Counted from the first letter of the stretch, positions 52,601 to 63,605 are shown. The stretch is 64,000 bases of DNA from REDI01 sp038123735 (GCA_038123735.1 JAYPAP010000002.1:65402-129401), one strand, 5' to 3'. The notes: generated by a model from the sequence alone, not told the origin. Made by a program: numbers and translations.

Positions 52601-55600
52601 GGTCTCTGTCGATGTCTCTGCGGGCGCCGGAGCTTCGGCAGTGTCGCCGCGCGTTGCGATAGCCTGAGCCAACCAACCGGCGAGGCTCTCGATGGTGGGG
52701 TAATCCGCGAGTCGGAAGTCATCGTCCCGGGCGAGACCATGCTTTTCGCGGATCTCGCTGAAGATCTCCGCCTGCTTCACCGTATCGATACCGAGGTCGG
52801 CCTCAAGCTCAAAATCGGGCTCGAGCTCGGAGGTTTCATACCCAGTCTTTTCGGCAATTAACGCAGTTAACTCTTCGAGCATTCCCTCAGGATTCACCGC
52901 GACCGCGGGGACCGCTACCGGTGCAGGAGCGGCTTCCACCTTCGGAGCAGGCGGTGAGCCTGTACTCTCCGACGCGACAGCAGCGGGCGCCTCGGTTTCC
53001 GGCGCCGCCGCCGATGCTCCGCCATTGGCGACCGCATTCGCCAACCATCCGGCGAGCGCTTCAATGGTCGGGTAGTCCGCCAGACGAAAGTCGTCATCAC
53101 GGGCAAGACCATGCTTCTCGCGGATCTCGCTGAAGATCTCTGCTTGCTTCACCGTATCGATACCGAGGTCTGCCTCAAGCTCGAAGTCGGGCTCTAGCTC
53201 AGACGTCTCGTACCCCGTTTTCTCCGCGATCAAGGCCGTAAGTTCGCTCAGCATCTCCGCTGGATCAGCCGGTGCCGATGGTGCCGATGGAGCCGGTGCA
53301 GCCGATGGAGCCGATGGAGCCGATGGAGCCGATGGAGCCGATGGAGCGCCCCCACCAGAGCCGGCCACGGCAGCCGCAANNNNNNNNNNNNNNNNNNNNN
53401 NNNNNNNNNNNNNNNNNNNNNNNNNNNNNNNNNNNNNNNNNNNNNNNNNNNNNNNNNNNNNNNNNNNNNNNNNNNNNNNGGAGCCGATGGAGCCGATGGA
53501 GCGCCCCCACCAGAGCCGGCCACGGCAGCCGCAAGCCAGCCTGCGAGCGCCTCAATCGTCGGATAGTCCGCCAGCCGGAAATCATCATCCCGGTCGAGGC
53601 CGTGCTTTTCGCGGATCTCGCTAAAGATCTCGGCCTGCTTCACCGTGTCGATGCCAAGGTCCGCCTCAAGCTCGAAGTCCGGCTCCAGCTCGGACGTGTC
53701 GTACCCGGTCTTTTCGGCGATCAGTGCAGTTAGCTCCTCAAGCATGGCCGTGGGATCAGCACTGGACGACGACGCGGGTGGAGGTGAGGCCGCCGCTGGG
53801 GCCGGTTCGACGTCGACCGCCGGGCTCACTGCCGCGACTGGCGCCGCAGCCGGCCCTTCACCACCTGCAGATCCCCCCGCAATCGCCGCACTCAGCCATC
53901 CAGCCAATGCTTCGATGGTCGGATAGTCGGCAAGCCGGAAGGAGTCGTCTCGGTCGAGCCCGTGCTTCTCACGGATCTCACTGAAGATCTCTGCTTGCTT
54001 CACCGTATCGATTCCAAGGTCTGCCTCAAGCTCGAAGTCCGGCTCCAACTCGGAGGAGTCATATCCGGTTTTTTCAGCTATCAGGGCCGTCAACTCCTGG
54101 ATCATCGCCTGAGGATCTACCCTCGTAGAGACCACGGGCTGCGCTGGAGCAGGGGCGGGCGCCACCGACGGAGCGGCCGGGGCAGCCTTGGGCATCACTG
54201 CAACCCCGTCCAACTGCAAGCGACCATCTCGAACATCCGCAGGCGAAAAGTCCGGCTTCATGTCGACGAGACTGTCGCGTTCAGCAGGGCGCACCCGGAG
54301 CATGTTTTTCTCGATCGACTCTGATACCCCGGCCATACCCGTGGCCTGCTTCAGCCACTGGGCCCGCCGTGAGTCATCGCTTCGGGCGTCATCTTCCGCC
54401 ACCGACTTCCAGACCGAGAGGGCAAGTTGGGAGCCGAATCCTGCGGCAAGCCGGAGCGCATAGTTCACACGCCCATACTGTCCGGCCTTGGTGATTCTCA
54501 GGTCGCCCAAGGCCTCATCGGGCACCTTGAAGTTGGCAACCGGCGGGACGATGCCGTACTGCAGCGCCTTGACCGCCACGGTGTCCTCGATCCCAGCTCC
54601 CATCGCATGCCCGGTATATCCCTTGGTATTGGTGATCAGAATCTGGTTTGCAGACTCTCCGAAGGCCGCCCGTAGCGCATCGATTTCGCCCTGTGCCGAG
54701 CCTCCTCGGGCCGGGGTGTACGTCTCGTGGGACATGAACAATGCCGACTGGGCCATGGTGCGGGCATCGATGCCTTCAAGCGCGCACGCTCGCTCCACCG
54801 ATGCTGTCACACATCGCGCAATATGCTCTGGATGCAACCGAGTGCCATGGAACGCACTGTTGACGATCGTAGCGTCTAATAGCTCCGCAATCGGGGTGAC
54901 GCCTCGTTCCGCAGCGCCATCGGCGGACTCCAGGACCATCGCATTGGCACCCATACCCAGAATGAGGCCGTGACGTCGCGCATCGAACGGAAGTGCAGTT
55001 TCCTCAATAATGTCGTTCGTACTCGCAGCACCGGCAGCCATAAAGCCGCCGCCGAGCCACTTCAGAAGACGATCGGTCGTCACGTTATCAGCACTACACA
55101 CAATCACCCGCTTGCATCGCCCTGTTCGGAGCCAATCCTGGGCGATAGCCGCCGCTTGGGTGGATGAAGCACATGCCGCATTGACCGCAGTATTAGGCCC
55201 CCGAGCCCCGATCAATTGGGCTACTTGACTGTGGGCCATCGTGAGCACCCGGAAGATGAAGCGCCGGTCGAACCGCCCGTCACCATCATCGCCGTTATTC
55301 ATGAGCAGGTCCGCGAAGGCATCTAAGCCTGAGAATGCAGATCCGAACACGATTCCGGTGTCGTCTCGCATGGACTCTGGCAGCTGCCAGCCCGCCGGGA
55401 TCTGCTTTCCACTGGCCGACATGCGGAATACCTGTTGTAGCGGGATCCCAGCATCGCGAAGTGCGCCATAAACGGCAGCAATCGCCAGTTGAGTAGTGGT
55501 GTCGAAGGCTCGGACCAGGTTCTCGGGCACGCCCCATTCGGTGAGGTCGAAGTGACCGGCACGCCCGGCAAGTCGGATGACTTGGCTCTCGTCTTCTACG

Positions 55601-58600
55601 GGTACGAACTCACCTTGGCCCGTCGATGGGTCCTTGACCAGTCGCACGATACCCAGAGATAAGAAGTCCTTGGCTCGCTCGCCAATATGAGAGATCGAGT
55701 TCTGTCCGAACAAAATGCGGGCGAGGTTCTGCTCATTAAAGACCCCTTGCTCCCCGGGAAGACCCAGGCCAGCACCCGAGCAGACCACCCGCGGCCAAAC
55801 CCCTGGTCCCATCGCGTGCTGCGCTGGTGACGGGGCCGGTGCTGCCGGAACAGGAGCAGGAGCTGGCGGGGGAGATACCGACTTCGAGGCTTCATACGCT
55901 GTCTCCAGCATGGCCTGTACCGCAGGTAGCACCGCATCCACGAATGACTCCGCTGAGCTCGTCGAGAGTCCAGCCCGCGCGGCGGCACCAATCAGGTCCG
56001 CAGTCGACGGCGCGGGACCCTGCGCAACGGGTGTGGGGGCCACCACGACCTGCTCTGGTGCCTGCACCGGCGCTGCCGTGTGGGCGGCCATCGCCGCCTG
56101 GGTGGATCGGCGAGGCGCGGCGGGCTCGAACAAGTCTGGGATCGCATCACCGACGGGCAGTCGAATGGGGAAGCCGGCGGTGAGCAGGCCAGCAAGCCCA
56201 TCGCGGAAGGACCAGACACCGCCGCGTTTGGGGTGGTTGGTGGCATATGACCGGTGCGGGCTATGCTTCAAGATACTGGTGATAAAGCCCGTTAACGCCC
56301 GCTTTGGACCACACTCAATGAACATGGTGGCGCCGTCGGCATACATCCGCTCGACTTGGGCCGTCCACTCCACGCTGGAGCTGATCTGCTTCGCGAGATT
56401 GTCGACCACCTTCTCGACGGAGCCAGGACCCGTCGGGTAGTATTCCCCTGTTACGTTCGTGGTAATAGGCCGCCGTGCTTCGGAGAGCCCCAGCCGGGTC
56501 AGCACCTTGCGCAAGGGCTCGCTCGCCGGACTCACGATCTCGCTGTGGAATGCGTGGCTGACGGGCAGGGGATACACGGTGACATTGCGTTCTTTAAACT
56601 TCTCAATGGCGTCCTCGACCCCGTGGGACGAGCCGGCGATCACCGTTTGACTCGGACAGTTCTTGTTCGCGGCGATGACGTAGCCATCCACCTCGCTGAG
56701 CACTTCCTGCACGACCTCATAGCTGGCAGCAATACCCGCCATCTTTCCTGGATCATCCAGTTTGATCGAAGCCATTTCGCGACCGCGCGCGGAGACCGCT
56801 AACAGGGCTTGCTCAAAGGTCATGATCCCGGCGGCCACCGCTGCGCCGTACTCACCGAGGGAGTGGCCAGCGACCATATCCGGGAACACCCCATGTTGGG
56901 CCAGTAACCGAAGGATTGCAACATCGACGGTCAGGGTGGCCGGCTGGCTGAACTCGGTACGGCGGAGCTGAAGTTCCTTCTCTTTGGCATCCTCGCCGTC
57001 CTTCAAGCGAATCAAATCGGTGACCCCTTGGCCCAAGGTGGGTCGCAAGACAGCATCTGCCTCTTCAAAGGTCTTTTTCACGACTGGGTAGATCTCGGCT
57101 AAATCGAGACCCATGTCGAGGTATTGACTTCCTTGGCCGGTAAACAGGAAGGCGATCTTCCCGTCGACGGAGCCCTCCTCAAAGTAGATGTTTCGCGCGC
57201 GCAGGAGGTCCGGGTTTTGACCCTTGGTGATCACGGAGATGGCCCGCTTGAGCTGCTTTGCACGCTCCGCCTCATCCTTTGATGCGGCCGCAATTCTGAA
57301 CTGGTCCCCTGGATGGAAGGGCACCGCTTCCCCACGATTCAGGGTCTCAAGGCGCTCAAGAAGCACTTCGCGGCTCGGTGCAGACGTCGCCCAAATCCCC
57401 TCGGGGACCACGATTTCAGCGGCTACGGAAGCCACGGAAGATGCTGGCACCGACGCCGGGATCTGCTGGGCCGCCGTCACTTTACGGGCCGGAGCATCCG
57501 GCAGGACTTGACCCGCATACTCCTCGAGAAGCACGTGGAAGTTGGTGCCGCCAAATCCGAATGCCGAGACACCAGCGCGCCGCAGCCCGCCCGGCGGACG
57601 TGCCCACGCCTCAACCGCGGTCTGCACCTTGAGGGGCACTGAGGTCATATCCACGCCTTCGCGCGGCTTCACGAAGCCCAAACTTGGTGGAAAAACGCCC
57701 TCTTTCAGCGAAAACGCCACCTTGATGACCGCCGCAGCCCCCGCAGCAGACTTTAGATGGCCGATCATCGACTTGACGCTGCCGACGCGCATCGGTGCGT
57801 TGGAATTACGCTTTCCGGGCCCGACAAAGTCGCTGAGGGTCTGGAGCTCGACCGCATCGCCCACCTTGGTGGAGGTACCATGCGCTTCGACCAAGTCCAC
57901 GGACGATGGATCGATATCCGCCATCGCATATGCCCGCTCCAAGGCCAAGCGCTGACCGATGGGGTTCGGCGCAGTAATGCCCTTGCCCTTGCCATCCGAA
58001 CTCGCCCCAACACCGCGAATGACCGCATAGATCGAGTCACCATCTGCTTCGGCATCGCGGAGCCTCTTCAGCACGAGGACGCCGGCACCTTCTCCCATCA
58101 CAAATCCATTAGCACTCTCGTTGAAGGGAGCGCTGTGATCCGGGCTCAATGCCCCGATCTTACAGAATTTCACATAGGTCGGGATGTTCATTGAGCGGTC
58201 CGACCCACCGGTGATGGCGATGTCGATTTCGCGATCTTGCAGCGACTTAACTGCCACTTGTAACGCCGCTAATGAGCTAGCGCAGGCCGCATCAGTCGTG
58301 TAGTTTGGACCCCGCAGATCGAATGCATTCGCCACCCGACCGGCGATGACGTTCGCCAGCTCTCCTGGCATCGAGTCCTCGTCGNNNNNNNNNNCTACCT
58401 GCTCGAGCATCTGGTCGCGCTCCGCTGCGGACAGGGAGGAAAACGCACCACTCTCAATCATATTTTGGCGAATTTCAGGCCACCCCACCCGTAGGGCGTA
58501 CGCATCCTTGAGCTCGCCACCAAGGGAATTACCCAGAATGACGCCGCACCGCTCGCGGTCAAATGGCCGCCCCTCCTTGTCCCGCCGATCGGTCTGAAGA

Positions 58601-59982
58601 CCGGCATCCTTCATCGCCTCATATACGGCGTGAAGGGCCAGCTGCTGAACGGGATCGACCTGGCTGGCGACGCGCGGAGGGATGCGAAACCGCTTCGCGT
58701 CAAACTTGAAGTCCTGAATGAATCCACCGATCTTGGTGTACGTCTTATCGGGAACTGACGGATCTTCATCAAAGAATAATGCAGGATCCCATCGATCTTT
58801 TGGGACTTCGACGATGGATGAGACACCATCCTTGATGTTCTGCCAAAAGGCCTTTGCATCGTTTGCGCCAGGCATAACGGCGCCGATACCAACGATGGCA
58901 ACGGCGGGCGCCGTCGACTCAGATACAGATTGCATGGGCTCACTCGATGGACTTGGGCTCCGATCCACGCGTGGCGGAGACACCTTCGTTGCTGGAGCGG
59001 ACTCCAGTAGTTTATTCCTTGCATCTTCAAGATCATCAACACCGGCGACGGCGAGTCCGGCAGCCACGGCGAGACGGCTTGGACCGGCAATGGGACGCCC
59101 GAGCCAAGCGGCAATTTGCCATAGAATTCCGCTTCCGAGGCCTTCACCACCGCCAGCGGCCGTCCCAGGGCCATTGAGCGCAGCCGCATCGAAGACCACC
59201 CGCGCCGAATCCGCAGCGTACGCCCCACGCACACGCTCCGGCCAACGCAGCACTGCTTCTCGATACGCACTGATGATGCCCTGCATCGAGCCATGACGAT
59301 CCATCAATTCGGCGGCGATCGCGAGGCCTTGGTCCGCCAGGATGAGACGCCCTGACGGTTCATTCGACCCCAAACTATCTGCAATAGACCACGGGTTTGC
59401 GCCTTGCGCCACCGCAGCAAGCACCGGGTCCGTCACCGCATTCGCAACACGCCACCCCTGCACCACAGCGGTGGCCTCGTCGGCTGGACGCTCCAGTATT
59501 CCACGTAATCCGTCATGAATTGCCCACTCGGGACAAGCAGCGATCACGCTACCAAGCGCAACCCCCCGCGCCCCCAGGGCGGCGGCAACCCCCGCAGTGA
59601 GCGGCGCCAAACCGGCACCAACGATGGTTCTCTCCGGCTCCGGACACTCGGCAAGCAGGTCCAGCACATCGCGTTCACCATGAATACCCGCCGCTTCGAG
59701 CCCCCGAAGCCACAGGCCCTCAAATCCAGCAGGGACAGCCCTTGCAACAGCACTTTCAAGCCACGTTGGACGGTCCATGACCGCCGCTCCATCCTCCGCC
59801 AACACGACCGGGCCGGTGCCCGGCGCCGCATGACCGGGCCGGATGCGCACCCAAGCGCCGTCGGGAATGTGCTCCGGCGCCCGAATCGTCGCGTCAATAA
59901 CGGGAATACCACCCGCCTCCATGACGAGACCGCAGAGATGGACACGCTCGGGTGGCAGGAGGACGAAAACGCCTACGTCCAT
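49619..59982 (-). CDS. Giant PUFA/polyketide-type synthase: NMO/PfaD-like - KS - AT - KS - (ACP)>=4 - KR - DH - PPTase
   Basis: About 3,400 residues when the 100-N gap (53380-53479) is merged by its 55-base overlap. Domains from the N-terminus: a degenerate NMO/PfaD-like region (59982-58950; EAAGIHG...TIVGAGLAPLTAGVAAALGA); KS1 (58910-57600; DAACASS Cys codon at 58284-58282, VEAHGTST, SVKSMIGHLKSAAG); malonyl-type AT (GHSLGEY near 56870, SHAFHS); KS2 (AACASST, TKGYTGHAMGAG); at least four ACPs (54110-52665); KR (TGGGRGICAKVA, VDYSAAN); DH (DHVIEGNPVLPGV, DPLVLEAAFQ); and a C-terminal phosphopantetheinyl transferase (VDLEKVEQ, WCAKEAAQKALG). The layout resembles PfaA-type secondary lipid synthases. 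Start ATG 59982 has AGGAG 6 bases upstream. A 10-N gap at 58385-58394 sits inside KS1. The product is probably a long unsaturated or polyketide lipid; not determinable here. Confidence 0.92.
53290..53365 (-). repeat. Short SAP-encoding 9-base repeat in the ACP linker
   Basis: The unit TCGGCTCCA (minus strand; GCCGATGGA-type on plus) is repeated in tandem and encodes Ser-Ala-Pro, giving a flexible linker between ACPs. The repeat and the gap next to it belong together: a low-complexity stretch flanked by identical ACP ends that an assembler could not resolve. Confidence 0.85.
53380..53479. other. 100-N scaffold gap in the ACP array
   Basis: The 55 bases before the gap (53325-53379) are identical to the 55 bases after it (53480-53534). 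An exact 55-base shared end is what a de Bruijn assembler with k = 55 would leave at an unresolved repeat. Simple merging restores the reading frame, but additional identical ACP copies cannot be excluded. Confidence 0.9.
58385..58394. other. 10-N scaffold gap in KS1 of the synthase
   Basis: The gap lies between MLEQV and DEDSMPGELANV. In PfaA-type synthases roughly ten or more residues separate these motifs, so the true gap is probably longer than drawn. The reading frame is kept, so the true length is 1 modulo 3. Confidence 0.7.
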
Positions 59983-60039
59983 GCTGAACTCCTGAAGCAA
60001 ATCGAGATTGGGGATCCGGGGAAGGGGGGACCCTACCAC

Positions 60040-60494
60040 CCCAGCACTAGGCCTTCACCCGTCACTGTAATGGTGAACCGCCATTCATTGTGGATCACCT
60101 AGGGTGAGGGGGCGATTTCGAATCAGCACAGGGGCAGTATTGCCAGGTTTTCACCAAAATTTTCGCTAGCTAGTGAAGCAATATCGAACAAGACGTATCG
60201 GGGGAGAAAGACCCAAGAAACATCGTGTGTTTTTGCATCTGATGGGTCGGCAACGGCCCCAAGCCATCCCGGAGGTGACCCGGAGCGATCTGACACCCCG
60301 CGACCGTCCAATCGCTGGTCCAACCTCCGGTGCCGTCCTTGGAGAACCTACATCACGCTCAGCGCTCCCCAGTCCACATGGGAAAGGCGGCGGGTCTTCT
60401 ACAAAATGACCAACCGCCCCTTCGCACCACCGTCCGACGCCGATGATTGAAGCTGGCATGCGCTACCTACATCCGACCGAACTCGACGCCGCGA
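60040..60494. other. Intergenic stretch upstream of the giant synthase
   Basis: About 450 bases between the synthase start and the acidic-protein stop. No open frame here has a Shine-Dalgarno or recognisable protein. It must hold the promoter of the synthase; I found only weak -35/-10-like pairs on the minus strand (for example around 60140-60170) and no clear operator or RNA structure. Confidence 0.4.
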
Positions 60495-60842
60495 TCAAAT
60501 ATCGTCATCATCCAAGTCGTCTTCCTCAGCATCGAGAGCAACGTCGCCCCATTCGATGTTGCAGAGACGCTCGAGCAGGCTCACGATCTCTTCGCCGGTG
60601 AACTCAAATTCATCATTGGAGCCCATCTCACTCTCGATCGCTTCCTGAAGCGGCGTATCGAGCGCACCGCTTTCCTCGAGCTTGATCAAGATGTCATCGA
60701 TCGCGCGCTCATCGGCATACATCTCGAGCTGCTCGATCAAAAAGTCCGCGATGGGCTCTGGATCTGGGGAGCTACCGTAAGCTTCCAGCAATTCATCGAG
60801 CTCATCTACCAGATCGTCTCGGAATTCAACGTCGATGACCAT
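60495..60842 (-). CDS. Small, very acidic protein of unknown function
   Basis: 115 residues from ATG 60842, preferred because GGAG lies 6 bases upstream; an ATG 18 bases earlier (60860) has no Shine-Dalgarno. The protein is mostly helical and strongly acidic throughout, ending in a run of Glu and Asp (DAEEDDLDDDDI). There is no signal peptide or Cys. Such proteins often bind a partner or nucleic-acid-binding protein, but no family is evident. Divergent from the adenosine deaminase gene with a shared promoter region. Confidence 0.72.
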   Translation of the reverse strand: MVIDVEFRDDLVDELDELLEAYGSSPDPEPIADFLIEQLEMYADERAIDDILIKLEESGALDTPLQEAIESEMGSNDEFEFTGEEIVSLLERLCNIEWGDVALDAEEDDLDDDDI

Positions 60843-60925
60843 CACATGCTCCGCACTCATTCACGGTCGCGTGCTAGCACCTCTTCCCGACCCCTTCAAG
60901 AAGAGAGTGTGCCGGTTTGCAGAAT

Positions 60926-60957
60926 CAGCGTATACTGACACATCCATTCGCCATCAA
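60926..60957 (-). promoter_or_regulatory. Sigma-70-like promoter for the acidic protein, sharing its -10 with the opposite strand
   Basis: On the minus strand TTGATG (60957-60952) and TATACG (60934-60929) are separated by 17 bases. The central GTATAC is palindromic, and on the plus strand TATACT (60931-60936) could be the -10 box for the adenosine deaminase gene at 61003, though its -35 is poor. The two genes may therefore fire from overlapping sites. Confidence 0.45.
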
Positions 60958-61002
60958 ATTGTGCTGATCACCGACGTCCTCAGCCGAAGATAGGAACCCT
61001 TC

Positions 61003-62232
61003 ATGTACACCGAGACCCTGCTCCGCGACCTCCCAAAATCCGACCTCCACTGCCACCTCGATGGATCCCTCCGCCTCTCCACCCTGATCGAGTTGGCACA
61101 AGAGCAAGGAGTGAAGCTGCCGTCGATGACCGAGACGGGGCTCCTCGAAACCGTTTTCAAAGACCAATACCGAGATCTACCCGACTATCTCCACGGCTTC
61201 GCCTATACCTGTGCCGTGCTCGGGGACCTCGAAGCGCTGGAGCGCACCTCATACGAGTTGGGTCAGGACTGCATCGAGGAGGGGGTTTGCTACGTCGAAG
61301 TCCGATTTGCGCCCCAGCTGCACGTCAAGCCAGGGATCCGGGTCTCTGAAGTCCTCCAAGCAGTTGACCGCGGATTAGACAGGGCCCGCCGCGAGTATGA
61401 GCATAGCCCCGCCGTCACCGAACAGGGCAAGCCGCCGTTCCGATACGGTCTCGTCACCTGTGCAATGCGGAACTTCAGCGCCGGATTTTCTCCATACTAC
61501 GCCGGCCTTCTCGATGCTCTCGGTAGCCACTGGCCCATGAAGGACGTGTATGGGGTGGCCAGCCAGACCCTCGTTCGCGAAGTGGTGGATGCACGGGACC
61601 GACTTGGGGTACCGGTGGTTGGCTTTGACCTCGCTGGCGCCGAGGCTGGCAACCCTGCTTCTGACCATGTCGCCGCCTATGCCTTCGCCCACAAGCATTT
61701 CTTGAAGAAGACGGTTCATGCTGGCGAAGCGTACGGTCCAGAGAGTATTTTCCAAGCGATCACCATGCTTCACGCCGACCGGATTGGCCACGGCACCCAT
61801 CTGTTCCGTACCGACATGGTCCAGAGCCCCGATCCCGTACGATATGTTCGCCAACTCGCCGAATATATTGCGGACCGGCGAATCACCCTGGAGGTCTGCA
61901 TCACCTCCAACCTGCAGACCCTCCCCGAGCTCCGTCATGTCGAAGACCACCCCCTGGGGCGCATGATCGATGAACGGCTGTCATGCACCCTGTGTACCGA
62001 CAACCGCCTCGTTTCCAGGACCACCGTCACCCGCGAGCTCGAGCTCGCTTGCACCGCATTCAAGTTGCGACCAAGTCAAGTTCGAAACCTCGTTCTTCAT
62101 GGCTTCAAACGTAGTTTCTTCGCCCAGAGCTATCGCGAGAAGCGCAGCTACGTCCGAAAGGTCATCGACTACTACGATAAGGTAGCTGCAGAGCACGGCG
62201 TGCCTCAAGCCAGCCGGGGTGATTTCGTCTAG
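61003..62232 (+). CDS. Adenosine deaminase family protein
   Basis: 409 residues, slightly longer than typical bacterial Add (330-350). The metal and catalytic residues of the amidohydrolase ADA family are present: SDLHCHLDGSLR (residues 13-24, HxH), a VHAGEAYGPESI segment (about 236-247; His ligand and catalytic Glu), DRIGHGTHL and a late CTDN segment with the metal Asp. It deaminates adenosine or a related purine nucleoside or nucleotide in the cytoplasm. The CTDNR variant and extra length mean that the exact substrate is uncertain. AGGA is 7 bases before the ATG. Confidence 0.88.
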   Translation: MYTETLLRDLPKSDLHCHLDGSLRLSTLIELAQEQGVKLPSMTETGLLETVFKDQYRDLPDYLHGFAYTCAVLGDLEALERTSYELGQDCIEEGVCYVEVRFAPQLHVKPGIRVSEVLQAVDRGLDRARREYEHSPAVTEQGKPPFRYGLVTCAMRNFSAGFSPYYAGLLDALGSHWPMKDVYGVASQTLVREVVDARDRLGVPVVGFDLAGAEAGNPASDHVAAYAFAHKHFLKKTVHAGEAYGPESIFQAITMLHADRIGHGTHLFRTDMVQSPDPVRYVRQLAEYIADRRITLEVCITSNLQTLPELRHVEDHPLGRMIDERLSCTLCTDNRLVSRTTVTRELELACTAFKLRPSQVRNLVLHGFKRSFFAQSYREKRSYVRKVIDYYDKVAAEHGVPQASRGDFV

Positions 62233-62249
62233 CCGCTCGGGGGCCAGCA

Positions 62250-63605
62250 ATGTGGTTGTTTTTACTTGGCTTACCCAGCGTACTAGCGGCACCGCCGGTC
62301 GAACGAGAGACCATTGCGGTGGCGGAGACTGCTCGACGCGCAGTCGTTCATATTGAGGTTGAGACGGCGCAAACTTGGGCACCCGCTCTTGAGGAGCTCC
62401 TGCGGTCGGTAGAGATGTCCAACGCCGATGAGTCTCCTCCAGAATCTGCTGCGACCGGATCGGGGTTCTTTGTCTCTTCAGACGGTTTGGTTGTAACGAA
62501 CTACCATGTCGTGGCTTCCGCTACGTCCATTCACCTCGTGTTCAGCGATGATAGGCGCAAGAAGGCGACCGTTGTCGCGTCGGATCCGCGCACCGACCTC
62601 GCCATTCTGCAGGCAGAGCCTCCTGGACCCTTTCCATTTCTTAGTTTGTCCAAGTCTGAGCCGCGCGTGGGGCAAGTGGTATTGGCCGTCGGCAGCCCCT
62701 TCGACTTCACGTCCACCGTCACCACCGGAATCATCTCGGCGACCGGACGCAGAGGCCTCGAAAGGGGAGAAATCCAGGACTTCATTCAGACAGATGCGGC
62801 GATTAACCCCGGTAATTCTGGTGGACCATTGCTCGACCTCAAGGGCCACGTCATCGGAGTGAATACCGCTATCTATACGGCGGATGCCGAGCAGTACTCA
62901 GGAATTTCCTTCGCTATTCCCGCATCACTCACCCGCACGACCCTGGATGCGCTCACGCGCGACGGCCGGGTACCTCGACCCGCGGCCGGTTTTGATCTGG
63001 AGACGATAAACGATGAAGAGACCGATGGGTCATCCTTGTCGATCCGCCGGGTTATTCCAAATAGTCCAGCGTATCACGCCGGTTTACGGCGGGGAGACAT
63101 CGTGACGTCGGTCAACGGTCGTCGGGTACAATCCGCCGACGACGTCATCGCTCATATCGCAGCGTCGGCCATTGGTGTGGGCACGGTGATTGGGCTGCGT
63201 CGTGGTTCAGTACCCATCGAGGTCTCCGTCCCGCTGACCGACCGCAGGAACTTCGGTACAGGGGTAGCTCCCGCCCCCAAAAGTGCATTTTATTGGCTTG
63301 GGATGCACCTGATCCCGAGTAGCGCTCCCGAAGCACAGCGCTTGGGCGTCTCCGGCGAGGGCCGGGTCGCGGTAGCCCACGTGGAGCCCGGCAGCCCCGC
63401 CTTCGAAATGGGTGTTATGGCGGGCGATATCGTAGACAAGATCGGTACGCTGCCCGTCCCCGACCTGGACATGGCCGCCACAGTGATCACCCAGCTCAAG
63501 GACGGGGGTACCACCCTTCGTCTCACCCGCGGAGATGCGGTCGTGCTCGCCATCCTGGCGAGTCCACTCCCGGCAATGCCTGAAATTGAGCGAGCGTTCG
63601 AGTAG
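62250..63605 (+). CDS. DegP/HtrA-like periplasmic serine protease with two PDZ domains
   Basis: 451 residues. The N-terminus (MWLFLLGLPSVLA) is a signal peptide. Trypsin-like domain: the catalytic His lies in VVTNYHVVAS (about 90), the Asp in DPRTDLAILQ and the Ser in NPGNSGGPLL (about 190-199). Two PDZ domains follow (about 255-330, 'SPAYHAGLRRGDIVTSVNG'; about 345-445, 'SPAFEMGVMAGDIVDKIG'). It degrades or refolds misfolded envelope proteins. It begins 17 bases after the adenosine deaminase stop, so the two are probably one transcript. A trigger-loop-like LA segment with acidic residues is present near 50-60. Confidence 0.92.
   Translation: MWLFLLGLPSVLAAPPVERETIAVAETARRAVVHIEVETAQTWAPALEELLRSVEMSNADESPPESAATGSGFFVSSDGLVVTNYHVVASATSIHLVFSDDRRKKATVVASDPRTDLAILQAEPPGPFPFLSLSKSEPRVGQVVLAVGSPFDFTSTVTTGIISATGRRGLERGEIQDFIQTDAAINPGNSGGPLLDLKGHVIGVNTAIYTADAEQYSGISFAIPASLTRTTLDALTRDGRVPRPAAGFDLETINDEETDGSSLSIRRVIPNSPAYHAGLRRGDIVTSVNGRRVQSADDVIAHIAASAIGVGTVIGLRRGSVPIEVSVPLTDRRNFGTGVAPAPKSAFYWLGMHLIPSSAPEAQRLGVSGEGRVAVAHVEPGSPAFEMGVMAGDIVDKIGTLPVPDLDMAATVITQLKDGGTTLRLTRGDAVVLAILASPLPAMPEIERAFE

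Larger units (their letters stand above)
52665..54110 (-). repeat. Tandem acyl carrier protein repeats in the synthase
   Basis: Four ACP modules of about 70 residues (near 53905-54110, 53545-53745, 53035-53255 and 52665-52885) are nearly identical: ELTALIAEKTGY.., LEADLGIDTVKQAEIF, LADYPTIEALAGWL. In all four the phosphopantetheine position reads DTV instead of DSL; the Thr codons lie at 54004-54006, 53644-53646, 53153-53155 and 52781-52783. Ala/Pro linkers of variable length join them. The number is a minimum because the assembly gap sits in this array. Confidence 0.9.

Noticed and set aside
53248..53600. Separate genes on either side of the 100-N gap in the synthase
   Set aside because: Identical ACP-linker ends on both sides show one gene. 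The downstream part has no start or Shine-Dalgarno of its own.
60123..60459. Short open frames between the acidic gene and the synthase
   Set aside because: No Shine-Dalgarno, no recognisable composition, and overlapping frames on both strands.
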